64,000 nt of DNA, from contig NC_087063.1 of the NCBI RefSeq assembly GCF_963678635.1, forward strand, positions 79,569,617 through 79,633,616, written 5' to 3'. Origin of the DNA: Symsagittifera roscoffensis. Lineage: Eukaryota > Xenacoelomorpha > Acoela > Convolutidae. Positions 50,079 through 61,139 of this stretch are shown piece by piece. The notes under the pieces are model-generated. The model saw only the letters and a list, made by a program, of their open reading frames with translations. It had not been told where the DNA came from and did no database searches. The translations under genes were made by a program, and so were the position numbers. Each line of letters starts with the position of its first letter. The first letter of the stretch is position 1.

Positions 50079-51875
50079 AGTCTCTTGAAATTGGATGCAG
50101 TAGCAAAGAGGGAGTCATTTGGATGGGTCGAAGCCCCGAGGGAAGGGATGGGGGCTCTGTTATGCCCACTGAGTCCATACATAAATCCGTCACTGGTAGT
50201 GAAACAAGTTAGTTACGACCAAAATAATCGATGCCAGTGTCCAAAATTTTGAGTTAAAAAGTCCTTTCAACGATAATAAGAAGAATTTGTTGGTCAAAAA
50301 GAATGGCACACCTTGACATTATAGTCGAATTCGGGGTCTGCTTTTTACATTCGCAGTCTGTTGTATTGGATTTTTTTTGTCCCGAATTTTGATTATAATC
50401 AAATAATTTTTCGGCGACAGGACAATGTACAACATACAAAAGTATACCAATACAAAAAACCTAATTCCATACGATTTTACCAATAGCCCATGCCACCACA
50501 GACCATGCCAGTTAAATTCTCCCAAACATGATTATAGTTAAATTGTGATATATATTATTAAGGATTGGTGCATATCTTTATATCGCAATTGAAAAAAGTA
50601 CCAATTCAGCTACCTCAATTAGTTTGAGATGCAATATAGAGATAGTGCTAAATTAAAACCCTTCTTTCTAGGTATAAAATTTAGTTTTTCAACCTGTTAT
50701 TGAAATATGTGATATGATATTTGAGACACAACGCAGATATATATCATTACAAAGATAGCATCAATACAAAGAACAACAGTGTGACAGATTTATTCAACGG
50801 ATGTATATCTTGGATGCATATCAATTTTCGCTTCCTTCACGTGCATCCTTGACAATGGAATCATTAAGACAATGCGGCGGCAGGCATCATGCTATCAACT
50901 AACGCCATTAAAGGCTGGCATAACGGCGTTACGTCGCTTTTCCAGGGCAGCCACCGATCGACTCATAAGTTTTTGGAAAAATTGAGCTTGACCCTTTCAA
51001 CCAGAAGTTCATTTTTCGAAAGCAAGGTGCGTCACTTCTAATCAAATTCATTAAAAAAACCGAGAAAAAGTCCGGATAATAACTAACACATACAAAATCT
51101 CAGATAAAGTAAATTAAGCTCAAGTGCTGGCACCTTTGATCCTCTTCTAGATTTCAGTTTGTCAAACTTTTGGCATCAGTTTCTTAAATTGTTGGCATTT
51201 TGATGCATTTTAAATTAATTTTAAAACCCATAGTTTTTAGCTTTATGGTCATAGCAGAGGCACCGTTTGTGGGAGAAGAAATAGATATTTTTACAGATTG
51301 CATAGATTTTGAAAAAAAAAACAATTTCTCCCTTCTTTGAAGTTTGTGCCCAAATCTCCCAAAATATATTCCAGAAACCTCGAAGAGCAATCTTAAATGT
51401 CAGGAACTTGGCTGAAATGAGTTTTGTTTGCTCTAAAATTAAATTGGTATACGGTGATTCCAAACTCAGGGCAAAATAAAAAGTAAATTGATGTTATAAT
51501 TGCATGATGAGATAAAAGTTTATGCAGATTGCTTAAAAATTTAAATACGTCGCTGGTTAATACCAATACCTTTTGATTTTTTGTGTTTTTTTTGCTTAAG
51601 GAATTTTTATCTATTGCTTTTTCATTTGTTTTTTCAACGACATGCAGAATATTGGAGGTACACAGGCATATTCTGCTACATTTTTCTGCAATAGTGATAG
51701 GTCATTTTCTCAATATTTTAAAACAAAATGGTGACAAAACAATGTTAAAAAAGTTTTTTATTGTGTTGAAAAACTTTGTTTTTCTGTCGACTTTGAAGGT
51801 TAATCATTTCTATTACTTTTTTTACTACGTCAATTAAGTTGAACGCAAACAGAGAGCAATGACGTAAAGAACACA
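50079..51875. other. no gene recognised
   Basis: AT-rich intergenic sequence upstream of the small His/Pro-Glu gene. Short ORFs only, none with a recognised domain. Confidence 0.4.
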
Positions 51876-52412
51876 ATGAAGCTTAGTTTAATATTTTTAT
51901 TTTTGAATGGACACTTTCATTCACTTTGTTTCAAAAACGTATCTCTTCGAAACAGAAAAAGTAAAATAAATTGTTCAACAACTTATTAATTTTTTTTCAT
52001 TGATTTTCGCTTGTTATTCAATGCAGTTATCGTATGCATTGTTAGTTTGATTTTAAAAACTATGTTTTGCTGTTTGAAATCCAACCAAGTTGACGACGAG
52101 CGCATCGCTCACAGGTCATCCAGGCGTCGCCGAGGTTCCGGAGGAAGCATCAGCATCAATATCGGTCATGGCCATGACCCTTATTATGGACATCGAGGCC
52201 ATTGGCGTGGCAATCACCATCACCATCATCACCATCATCACAGACCTGAATCGGAGACTGAGCCCGAACCCGGACCGGAACCAGAACCTGAACCTGAACA
52301 GGAACCCGAGCCGGAACCGGAGCCGGAGCCGGAACCCGAGCCGGAGCCGGAGCCGGAACCGGAACCCGAGCCGGAGCCGGAACCGGAACCGGAACCGGAA
52401 CCTGAAGAATAG
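51876..52412 (+). CDS. probable small secreted or membrane protein with His run and Pro-Glu tail, two exons
   Basis: The model is exon 1 51876-51960 plus exon 2 52027-52412, 156 residues. Exon 1 starts with [14 protein letters not shown], signal-like. The 66-bp intron begins GTAAAATA, has a T-rich tract and ends TTCAATGCAG; the frame is kept across the join (A/TT, Ile). Exon 2 adds a hydrophobic [16 protein letters not shown], a basic [10 protein letters not shown] patch, a Gly/His-rich part with nine consecutive His, then an uninterrupted Pro-Glu tail of about 50 residues ending at TAG. GC-rich codons in the tail stand out from the surroundings. An alternative is a single-exon start at the ATG at 52062 (MFCCLK). 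No family recognised; a metal-binding or mineral-matrix role would be a guess. Confidence 0.5.
52255..52409 (+). repeat. GARCCG hexanucleotide repeat (Pro-Glu codons)
   Basis: Runs of GAGCCG and GAACCG/GAACCC encode alternating Glu-Pro. The third positions vary (GAG/GAA, CCG/CCC/CCT) while the protein stays Glu-Pro throughout. This supports selection on the coding frame rather than pure slippage. Confidence 0.85.
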
Positions 52413-52689
52413 TGTCTGTAAGAAATAATGAAGTGTAAATATTTTCGGTTTCGTATCTGGGTTAATGCAAACACTTAATATTCCTGAATTGTACAATAAT
52501 CGTCTTGTTTAGAGAAAAGGCTAAGTTAAGACAGTTTATCCACAAAGGAAAAAACCAACATACGAGCTATTCAGTTCTTCACGGAGAATAACCGCTGGTG
52601 TGTCCCAGGTTCTAATCTAAATGTAGTTTTTTGGTCATTTTTCAGGGCTGGGTAATGTTGCCTCACCCTCAAGCAACGAGAACGAGTCA
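52413..52689. other. 3' flank of small gene, nothing recognised
   Basis: AT-rich, with no clear AATAAA close to the stop. No gene seen before the next tRNA-like repeat. Confidence 0.35.
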
Positions 52690-52760
52690 TGGTGGGTCTC
52701 GAATATCCGACCTCTCGATTGAGAGGCGGAGACGTAATCCCTTCACCTACGCTCCCCTGA
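52690..52760 (-). repeat. tRNA-like sequence (SINE-type)
   Basis: On the minus strand GGGGAGCGTAGGTGAAG (A-box-like, 52741-52757) is followed by the arm CCTCTCAATCGAGAGG and then ATATTCGAGACCC (B-box-like, about 52695-52707). The anticodon-position hairpin is perfect. The B-box departs from GGTTCGANNCC at the first bases, which suggests a SINE head or pseudogene. Confidence 0.45.
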
Positions 52761-53394
52761 TTAGTCTTAAGTGCAAGTTGGGTGGGCTAGGAGTAAAGAA
52801 GCTTTGAACTAAACTTCAAAACGCTAGTGAGGTTACAGCTTTCATTATTAGTCATTTGAAAATCACGGCTTTTTTCTTCGACTATAAAGTGAATCACTTT
52901 TACCGAATCTTACGATTACCCCAGCCGAGGCACGTTCAGATTTTTTAAGCTTGTTTTCCTGTCATTTAAATTTTTTTCAATTGTTTCTCTGGAAACTATA
53001 TCTTGCAGAAAGCAAAAAATGATGTTCAAAAAACTACCAAAAACTGAAAAATTAATTGTATTTCAGAAGAAATTTACTGATGAAAAAAATGAAATCAGTT
53101 AAAAATTCTTTATAATTGATTATATAAGACTAAAGTTGCCAACGCTGTGATTAGAAAAGAGATAACAAAAAAATTTGGAAACATCATCTCATCATCAAGA
53201 ACGAGAAATTTTTTTGCGAAGTAAAAATAATCAGAAAATTTTTCTCAACCTGAGTTTACCGGCATTTTTTTTTCGTAATTTAAATCGAAACTTTCTCTAA
53301 AAAAGTTTTTTTTTCTAATACTTATAGCCCTGAAATATCGAACAAGGAGCAAAAACAAAGTAAAAAATAGACCGAGAAGAAGAAAAGAAGGAAA
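52761..53394. other. no gene recognised
   Basis: AT-rich spacer with T and A runs. Confidence 0.35.
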
Positions 53395-53437
<43 letters not shown>

Positions 53438-53444
53438 CGAGAGA

Positions 53445-53490
<46 letters not shown>

Positions 53491-53492
53491 AG
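53395..53492 (+). repeat. (GA)n microsatellite
   Basis: About 95 bp of GA dinucleotide repeat with a few GC and CA interruptions, preceded by a purine-rich GAAGAAGAAAAG stretch. The whole block is purine on one strand. Confidence 0.95.
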
Positions 53493-53494
53493 GA

Positions 53495-54838
53495 GAAGAG
53501 AATTGCGTGATTAACTAAATGACCAGACTTTCAAAAACTTTCGAATACTCAGTTCATATCAATGGGGAATGGCATTTTTCCTTTTAACCAACTTACAATT
53601 TGTTGCCAGTGAATGTTGTGTTCACATATTTAGATTAATTTGAACATGGGAGTTTGATTAATTCATCCATGGCAATTACAATCCGTTTTCTTATTTCAAC
53701 TTGAAAGACCACTCGCTGGATCATAAAACTGGGGCAACGAAAACTCACCGGGAAAACAGGAAAACCGTTGTTATTTGTTGATAACTTACGACTAATACGA
53801 GAAAAGAGTTTAAATAATTAATTTCTACCACTACGAGTTTGGCCAAACTGAAACTTTTTGGCTTCATGTAAAACCTCTTAAATAAACAAAATCTTTGACA
53901 TTTTTTCACATCCGAGCGAGCATTGCATATTTTAAACAAATGAACAACATTAGCGTGAAAGCAAAATAATAACCAAGGAGGAAATATGCAGTTCCCTTCA
54001 AAGTATTTTCAACTAATCTCAATAAGTAATGGCGTACTTGCAGTATATTATGAATTTTTGATTGTTACACATAAATAATAATAGACAATTTTTGTCTCGG
54101 CGAAAAGAAAAGACAATTTATGCAGATACATTTCGTGCTATTAACGCAGCGTCAGCAGAAGTTTAAACTGTTTTAGAAATCGTTTTGAAATGAATCAAGG
54201 CATCCATTTTGGTTCATTAATACTTTGCTAGTTTTTTTTTTTTTTTTTACTTTATACTTTGCATATCGTAAGTGTGTGTGTGTGCGTGTGTGTGTGAGGG
54301 GGGGATTGGAGGTGATGGTGATTTGCATATTTTTTCAATTCTTTTTTCCAAAACTACATCAGTTTTTTAAAAGCGAACACGATGCCATAGATCTTAGAAT
54401 GCAGTCAGAATTTTCGGGCTTGGACTCGATACGAGCATTTTTATTTCCTCAAACTTTTCAGTAGGGAGCTCTTACTACTAGAGGTAAAGCTAATGCGAAA
54501 CGAAACTATTTGGCATTTCTTATAGTTTGTGCGCGCTAAATCTCCATAGGATGAATTTAAAACCGAAAAACCAATAATAAATTCGTATTCTCGGCAATAC
54601 AAAGTTCATCGGCAAGATTGATAATTTTCATCCAAAATTTGCTGTAAAACAAGTTCATAAATTAACCAATAATCAGCTCCAATAAACAAATTGGCGCAAA
54701 CTAGCCACAAGAACCGGTCGGTAATGTCCTTGAGACAAATTGCTCTTTTTGGCGGTCAGCGTTAATCAAGGCTGAACCGAATTAGAACCAAAAACAGTTC
54801 AAATAGGATAAAACCTCTTTTTTAGTATATTGATACAT
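53495..54838. other. no gene recognised; poly-T and (GT)n run near 54226-54305
   Basis: A run of T residues (about 54231-54249) and a GTGTGT tract (about 54272-54297) ending in a G run are the only notable features. Short ORFs around them are shadows of the repeats. Confidence 0.45.
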
Positions 54839-54840
54839 GG

Positions 54841-54925
54841 GCAGGTGAGGGACTCGAACGTACGTCAACTGTCATGTCTATATAGTCGGCTTTACTTTAG
54901 CTTAGGCCGCTCGGCCAACTGTGTT
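54841..54925 (-). repeat. tRNA-Ser/Leu-like sequence with extended variable region
   Basis: On the minus strand GTTGGCCGAGCGGCCTAAG (54901-54919) matches the D-arm/A-box of class II tRNAs (Ser/Leu). CGTTCGAGTCCC (54849-54860) is a good B-box. The spacing leaves room for a long variable arm (GACATGACAGTTGAC). The acceptor stem pairs only partly, so a tRNA-derived SINE or tRNA pseudogene is favoured over an active gene. Confidence 0.5.
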
Positions 54926-55099
54926 TGTTTATGCTTTTATTTTCTGTTTTATATATGCGTTGCAACATAGTTTGTTAAATTGATGCAGGATTGAATGCGA
55001 TATCCAACTTTATCCAAAACCTCTGAATTTCAACAAGCATGCAACGGGATTAACTTCTTGCGTAGGGGTAAATAACTACTACCTTTTCTTTCAAATGAC

Positions 55100-56180
55100 C
55101 TCAATATCAAATTGGGCAAGGTAGCAAAAAATGTTTTTGTAAAAAACTATTTCAAGAAATGGACTTTTGCTAAGGCCACACCGGTTTGTCTATACTAAAT
55201 AGAGTGTACTAGAAAAGTTTTTGCAGGGAAACTTTTTTGCACCATTTTTTTTAATTGAAAGATTAATTTTAGTATTAGCAAGGTCTTTTCGAAGAAAGAT
55301 TCCAAAAAGATCAAAACCTTGTTTTTCCAACATTCATAACTGTTTTTTCATAAAAATTAGGCTATAGCTGAATTTGCCGGGAAATTTTTTTGACTTTAGT
55401 CTCCGATTGAAAATCAAATCTTTTAAAATCGAGAAGAATGAAAGCTTCCGAAAAACGTTCACAAAAGAAACAAACTTGACTTTTTCTATTGCGGTCATAT
55501 ACTTCTACAAAATATATCCGGCAAAAGCCACAATCGTTTTGTTCGATTGACCTGCCAGTCTGAGAGTTAACAAGAAAGTTGAGGATAAATGTCAACTAGT
55601 TTTCAAAAATCAATCAATAGTTCAATACTTCGAGTTTTCTGAAAGCCATATTTTTTTCTATAAAAACAGATGGTAACCACAAATGGAAAATCGCAACCAG
55701 CAGTTTTTTTGATTAAATCCAAATTTTTAGTTTTATTTATGGGGGGGGGGAGATTTTCGAGAAAAGTCGAAGAGCTTCAAAAACGGTTAAAAAAATATAG
55801 TTAGAGACTTTTTCGAGTGACCTGATTTTTCGGGTAAAAAGCTCATGCAGGTAAGTTTCTCACAAATTGGTTTGTCCAGTGAACCCAAACCCTCAAATTT
55901 GCCAAGTTAATTGTTGAAATTTTTTTTAGATTAAAAAAAAACGGTAAAAAGGAGGGCAAATTTTGTTGCGTCAAACATTTGGTTGCAGTCAATTTACAAA
56001 AAGGAAGTTTCCAAAATTAGTTGAACCCAAACTCTCAGAAATATATTTGTTTCTGATAAAAGTCATAGAAGACTATCTTTGTTTGTTGTTCTTTAACAGT
56101 TCAGCCATCAAAATTCACAAACGAAAAATGTCTATAAACATGCTCCTGAAATGCTCCTTGTAATCACTATGATTTTTTCA
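55100..56180 (+). repeat. degenerate satellite monomers
   Basis: Keeps the motif order of the 9-30 kb satellite (GAGAAGAATGAAAGCTTCCGAAAAACG near 55433; TTTTCGAGAAAAGTCGAAGAGCTTCAAAAACGG near 55753; GCTCATGCAGGTAAG near 55842), but with heavy divergence. This is an old, isolated patch about 25 kb from the main array. It includes a run of ten G at about 55741. Confidence 0.6.
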
Positions 56181-57150
56181 TAAAAAATTTAGCGTCAGCG
56201 AGAGTGTTAGAGGCAGAAAGACCCCTGCTCATAGTCCCCCATGCTAACTAAAAAAGCATACAACCGGAAAAATTACTTTTGTGTTTTAAAATTCCGTTTG
56301 CTGGAGGGGAGAGGGGAGCCTATAGACTTCGGAATGAAGCAAGCAGGATATGTTTTATCTGTATATGTATTGGGCCATCAATTACGCATAACACTAATGA
56401 ATAGATACAGAATGAGTGGCAAAAACGTGACTTCCAAAATCCCTCCGTTTCTTCGACATTAATTCAGAAACAACCAGATTCGATGCGTTGTACTTATTGG
56501 AAATTCTAATCATTATTTTAGTGTTTCTTGCTTACCATCAGAGTTATATGGATTTTCCCTCGTTCTACAATGCAATCTTGCTTTTATTTTGTTCAAATTC
56601 AACAAGGGATTGAATAAGGGGGGGATAAATTGCTTAAGAAAAAGTATAAAAAAGTTGAGGTTTTTTTCAGTTTTTTTCCTCTAAAATATACATCAAATTT
56701 TTTGTATTTCAAAGTTGTCAAAAAACTCGTCTTTTTTCAAGTTGATGTTGAACAACAAAAGTTTGACTAGTAAATTTCATAAATCTGTTTTTGCGGCTGT
56801 TTTTTTATGAACAGTATGGAATGTAACAAAAATTTTTTTAGCTGCTTTGATAAAGCGATAGGAGTAAGATGATGTAAAACCGTAAGGTTTCTCGCAGACT
56901 GATCATCTTATCAAGTCAAATTACTCAGGTATGGTGTGCGGCCAGCAAGCAGACAATCTACCTGTATTTCATACCCGTCAGTAAGCAGGCAAAATGTTCA
57001 TTACTCAAATCTAAATGCTCGAAAAAACTAACAAGTGTGATGTTAAAAAATTCGTTCAAAACAGAAAAAAATCACGGTTCTTTTCCACTTCCCCCTATTT
57101 GAATTTCAGTTTTGAAAAACTAGTTTTACGCTGTAATAAGGTGATCAAAT
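56181..57150. other. no gene recognised
   Basis: AT-rich spacer; short ORFs without recognisable domains. Confidence 0.35.
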
Positions 57151-57151
57151 T

Positions 57152-57496
57152 CAGGAGCGGATACAGATTTTTTTCGGGAGGGGGGGAGAACAGATTTTCA
57201 AAAAAATTCAAAAATTTTGTCGACCCTTATTTTTTGGTCGATCAAATTGGTTTTCCGAGCTCTCTCAAAATAAAAAAAGACTGTGTTTTGGCCAAGTTGT
57301 TTTTTTGCCGCAGGCAAAGTTTTTGAAAAAACAGGTCAAAAAAAGCGTTTTTTGGCCCTTTTTGGATAATTTTTTTTCGGCGCGCGCTCCCTCCTCAAAC
57401 TTAATGTTTTGGCGCCAAAGGCGCCATCAGAAAAAAAGAAAACATTTAGGGTCCATCAACCAAAAATGGATATCTCAAAATAGTACAAGGTGGGTA
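57152..57496. mobile_element. diverged hAT-type MITE fragment, opposite orientation
   Basis: Starts CAGGAGCGGATACAG and shares block order with the reverse complement of the MITE at 32357-32674: GATCAAATTGG.TTTCCGAGCTCTC, GTTTTGGCCAA, GAAAAAACAGGTCAAAAA, then CCAAAAATGGAT.TCT.AAATAGTA. It breaks off after GGTGGGTAC, so the far terminus is missing. Older than the copy at 32 kb. Confidence 0.75.
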
Positions 57497-57529
57497 CGTG
57501 ATTGTTGTCATCAACGCTACAATAATTGA

Positions 57530-58677
57530 ATCCGCCATCTCGGGGATCCGGAAATTGATACTCAGACTCCGGCTGGTAGAAGGCGGTTCCACCACTGGTT
57601 AATGGAAAGTTCGAATTCGTGGAAGATTCGGAATGTATTGAGTGTTATTTTAGATTATTATTTTAGATCTGGGTTGCAAATTATTTCTGATATTGGTTTT
57701 ATCTACATCCAATTGACTAGTCGAGACAGATATCGCCGGTTCGAAAAATTGGTTAACTGGGTTAACGCAGAACTGTTTAAAACCAGTAGCAATCGGTGAC
57801 GGTTCGGTTTTATGTGCAGACTGAATTTCTTCGGTTGTTTTGTTTATCCAGCTTTCTGTCCTTTTACTTCCGGCAAGACTCTCCTCGGGCAAGTCTATCG
57901 ATCTTTACTTCACTTTCATGTCTTCAAAAATCGCATTTTCAGTTAGGGTACCTTCGGCCAATTTAACTCCGTTTTCTTCAGCCAACTCTTCCAGTTCTAA
58001 TAGATTTTTCTGCTATTTCAAGCAAAATTTAGCTTCATTTTATCGTTCTATTTCTTCACGGCGCAAGTTTGTAATTCTCAGCTCTCAACTTCTTTCGCTG
58101 GAAGTCACTGACGCAGACAAGTACTTAGAAGATTCTACCTGGCTTTTGTGTGATGTGCTTGCAGAGATTCGTGATTTAAAACTTTCAAAGTGGCTGAGGG
58201 TCTGTTTGGTGTCAAGATACTGTCGGGTTTTAGTTAGCATTTCATCGTTTTTGTGGTTTAAAAGCTCTAACAAATTATCCAAGGCTGCTTTGTCGGATTG
58301 TCGTGAGGTTAAAAAGAGGAATTTTCCGAGCATTCTTTACAACTTTGAAGCTATTTTTTGATTTTAACAGTGCGGTCTTTCCTTTCAATGGCCTCAAGTA
58401 TGCACTCATGGTTTATATCAATTTCTTTTCCAAGCTTGGTTCGTACGCCATTGCAGGCGGAGACGAGGAAACGTTCGCTGTAAGCGATGACGGGTCGGCA
58501 GCCATCGTACAGCAAGTGACTACTCTGCGCGTCAGACAACCCCTGGGAGCGAAACCCGAGGTAAGAAATTAGCACAGTATAATCAACTCGGAAAAAATTC
58601 TGACTGAACGGAAAAATTGCTATGAGCCACTTTATCTGGCCTACTAACCTAACGTTAACAAATAAAGATGCTAGCAC
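57530..58677 (-). pseudogene. decayed coiled-coil (gag/ORF1-like) coding region
   Basis: Minus-strand pieces in shifting frames read as one charged helical protein: KEIDINHECILEAIERKDRT (about 58360-58425), DNLLELLNHKNDEML (about 58230-58280), then LLELEELAEENGVKLAEG (about 57940-57995) and SWINKTTEEIQSAHKTEPS (57850 down). It ends in FYQPESEYQFPDPRDGGF-like sequence near 57540. The composition resembles a retrotransposon gag or ORF1 product, but I recognise no specific family. Stops and frameshifts make it non-functional. Confidence 0.4.
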
Positions 58678-59825
58678 CTCGATAAATTTAATTTCAAATA
58701 AATTAAAGTAAATTCAATTGACAAGATAAACGAAAAATTATATTCGTTTAAAGTTTATGCAAAGACTTTGAATTAAAATGGACAACTTGTTTCAATGGGA
58801 CCTTCTGGGCGGCCAGTTTAGTTTGCTTCCTTTTGAAAGCTTTTCGTTGATTTTAACCATTTTTCTTTTTTCGTTTGACTTTTTCAACAATGCTTTTCAA
58901 ACTTTGGATGCGTCGTAGAATAATGGTTAAAGTTTTTAATTCGAGAGGAGAAATTTGACGCAAAATTTTATATTGATTTTGAAAGGTTTTGTCTTATGCA
59001 TTTTTTCGAGAAACAATATGGTTTAGAATTGAAATAGTTAAGGGGCAGACTCCTGTAAAACGGGGAGAATATTGTCTGTGCCCTCTCGGTGAAAATGTTT
59101 AATAGTCGATTTAATTGCAAAGCGGTCAAACCTTGAAAGTTGTTGCTTATATGCTTACTTATAGAATTTTTGATTAATTCATGCCACAAAACAATATCAT
59201 ACCGGAAAGCTAACTGTGGGTTGTTGTGTAAAATATTTTGCACTGTTTTCTTTTGATTTTTTGCGAAATAGTTTAAAGAAAGTCCTTTTATAGCTAAAAA
59301 ACTTCTTTGCAATCTTTCTCTCAGCTTTCGGGATTGAGCTTGTATTGCATAAAAACGAGAGTTTGCTCCTAAGAAAAAAATCATTATAGTTGTGGAGAAC
59401 GCTATATTAAGTTATTTTATGGTAAATATTAGAATCTCAGAAAAACTAATTTATGACAAGGTCTTTGGGTGAACTGTACGATTACGCCTATGTGTGCACA
59501 GTACTGTACACCCAAAGATTACGGGCTAATGTGGTTCGTGTACGGACTGAAACGTAAACGGGCGCGAACGGAAGCGGACAAGTTGAATGTACTGAAAATC
59601 AGACAACCCCTAGGAGCAAAACCCGATGTAAGAAATCAATCCAAACCAGCACACACAACTACGGCGAAGAACGGGTAGTGACATTGGGAGAACGTTTTTT
59701 GGGTCGATATGCGACGTTTTGCTATCGGATCGATCAAAAAGCTATACTAGTAAGTATGGTCGAGTTGAGTGAACTGCTATAAGTTTCAGACAACCCCTAA
59801 GAGTAAAACCCGAGGTATGAAATCG
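58537..59825 (+). repeat. three dispersed copies of a ~40-bp motif
   Basis: CAGACAACCCCT..GAG..AAACCCGA.GTA.GAAAT occurs at about 58535, 59600 and 59787, all in the same orientation. In the plus strand all three can be read as RQPL..KPEV. The sequence between copies is not obviously repeated. Confidence 0.7.
58968..59384 (-). CDS. 138-residue ORF, retroelement ORF1-like or unknown
   Basis: One uninterrupted frame beginning MIFFLGANSRFYAIQAQSRK, with a middle segment FRYDIVLWHELIKNSISKHI. The hydrophobic-strand then DIVLWHE pattern recalls SGNH-hydrolase-like proteins encoded by some non-LTR elements, but I cannot confirm this from sequence alone. It lies just upstream, in the same orientation, of the decayed coiled-coil region at 57.5-58.7 kb, so both may be parts of one old element. 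The length is notable for this AT-rich DNA. Confidence 0.35.
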   Translation of the reverse strand: MIFFLGANSRFYAIQAQSRKLRERLQRSFLAIKGLSLNYFAKNQKKTVQNILHNNPQLAFRYDIVLWHELIKNSISKHISNNFQGLTALQLNRLLNIFTERAQTIFSPFYRSLPLNYFNSKPYCFSKKCIRQNLSKSI

Positions 59826-59829
59826 GCTG

Positions 59830-60990
59830 AAGCAACTCACTCAACAAAAGGAAAATCGGGGCGGGGGCAACAATGTTTGATGTTTTAGAACATAAATATC
59901 CAATAATTTGGTGTCTTACTTCGTTATGAGCAAAAAAGTTGAAGTTTGGGTCGAAACTTTTCTTAGGTTTTCAAAAATTTTTCTGCTTCCCATAAAATTT
60001 AGTTATGAAAACCCTTTAGCCGTTTATTCTAGGTTTTTTATTTTTTTTTCAGGTTATTTTCAGGTTATGTAAGTATTCGAGAATAAGGGTAGGTTTTGGT
60101 TCGGTATGTCCTCAAAATTCATTGTACAAAAGTTTACAGCAATAAAATGGGACTAAAAGTTAACGCTCTTTTCAATTTTTTTGACTGTTTTTCTTTTCTT
60201 GGAAACTTTGATCTCCGATGTCAGTCAGCGTCTAGTTGTTGAGGCCTTTGTCCGGATTTCAACTCTGTTTTCCTGACAATCACTTCTCACTGGAGACGTA
60301 TGTTGACATAGAAGAAAAGTCCTGTGACTACTCTAGAGCTCAAACTAGTTCCAGGGTTGCCACACTTTTCCTGGGGTTTTTGATGGTAGAGCGTTGGAAA
60401 GAATAACGTAACTCCAAGATAACGTAAAAACTTACTCTATTAATTTTGTTTGGGAAAACTCTAAATTTTTCTCAATATTCACCCCTTTTTTTGACAAAAT
60501 TTTCTTTTTTCACCCAGCAAGTAGTCCTTTTTCCGCTAAAATTGCCTTTTTCCACGACTATTCCCGAGTCGCGGCACCAAAATATTACTTAAATAAAAGA
60601 GTTGTCGGGAAAAACTCAAAATAACATTTGAATTCAGAGTTTACAGAAGATTTGGTAACATTTTTTTCACCATAATTCGAACAATTGTTTTTCATCCACA
60701 AACTTTCACAATTATTTAGCAACTGCGGAATATGGGCATTTGAACAACTATCTTCAAAGTGAGCATTTTGTGAACAATTCAATATATCATAACTTATTGC
60801 AATAAGTTGAGGCTAAACAGCGGCCAATAAACAAATTAATGCAAAAACCGAAACAAAAATTAATTTAGTTCAAATTTTATTTCCTAAGGTTAAAGGGTTT
60901 TTTTAGTGTTAAGTAAAATTGTTGCTAAAAATTGACCCAAAAATTCTATATGAAATGACAACATTATAAAACAGACCCATAGTTAGCCGC
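59830..60990. other. no gene recognised
   Basis: AT-rich spacer with T-runs; no domain-like ORF. Confidence 0.35.
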
Positions 60991-60995
60991 GCTAA

Positions 60996-61100
60996 CAGGG
61001 TCCATCAGCCAAAAACGGATATCTCAAAATAGTACAAAGGAGGTACCCTTTGGGTCGGCAATTGGTCGAATCCCTAAAAGGTGTCCGCTCCCCCCTCCCA
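60996..61100. mobile_element. hAT-type MITE fragment
   Basis: GGGTCCATCAGCCAAAAACGG and AAATAGTACAAAGGAGGTACC, then CCTTTGGGTCGGCA and GTCGAATCCCTAAAAGG. These match the half of the MITE that is missing from the copy at 57152-57496 and correspond to the left part of the 32-kb copy (in reverse complement). Ends in CCGCTCCCCCCTCCC with no clear terminus. Confidence 0.7.
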
Positions 61101-61139
61101 CATGTTTGAAACACCCACCTGCAAATCATCTTATATAAA

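Noticed and set aside
52116-52496. Antisense ORFs full of RFRFRF or SGSGSG over the Pro-Glu gene
   Set aside because: Shadow frames of the hexanucleotide repeat. The plus-strand frame has a start, an intron and silent third-position variation.
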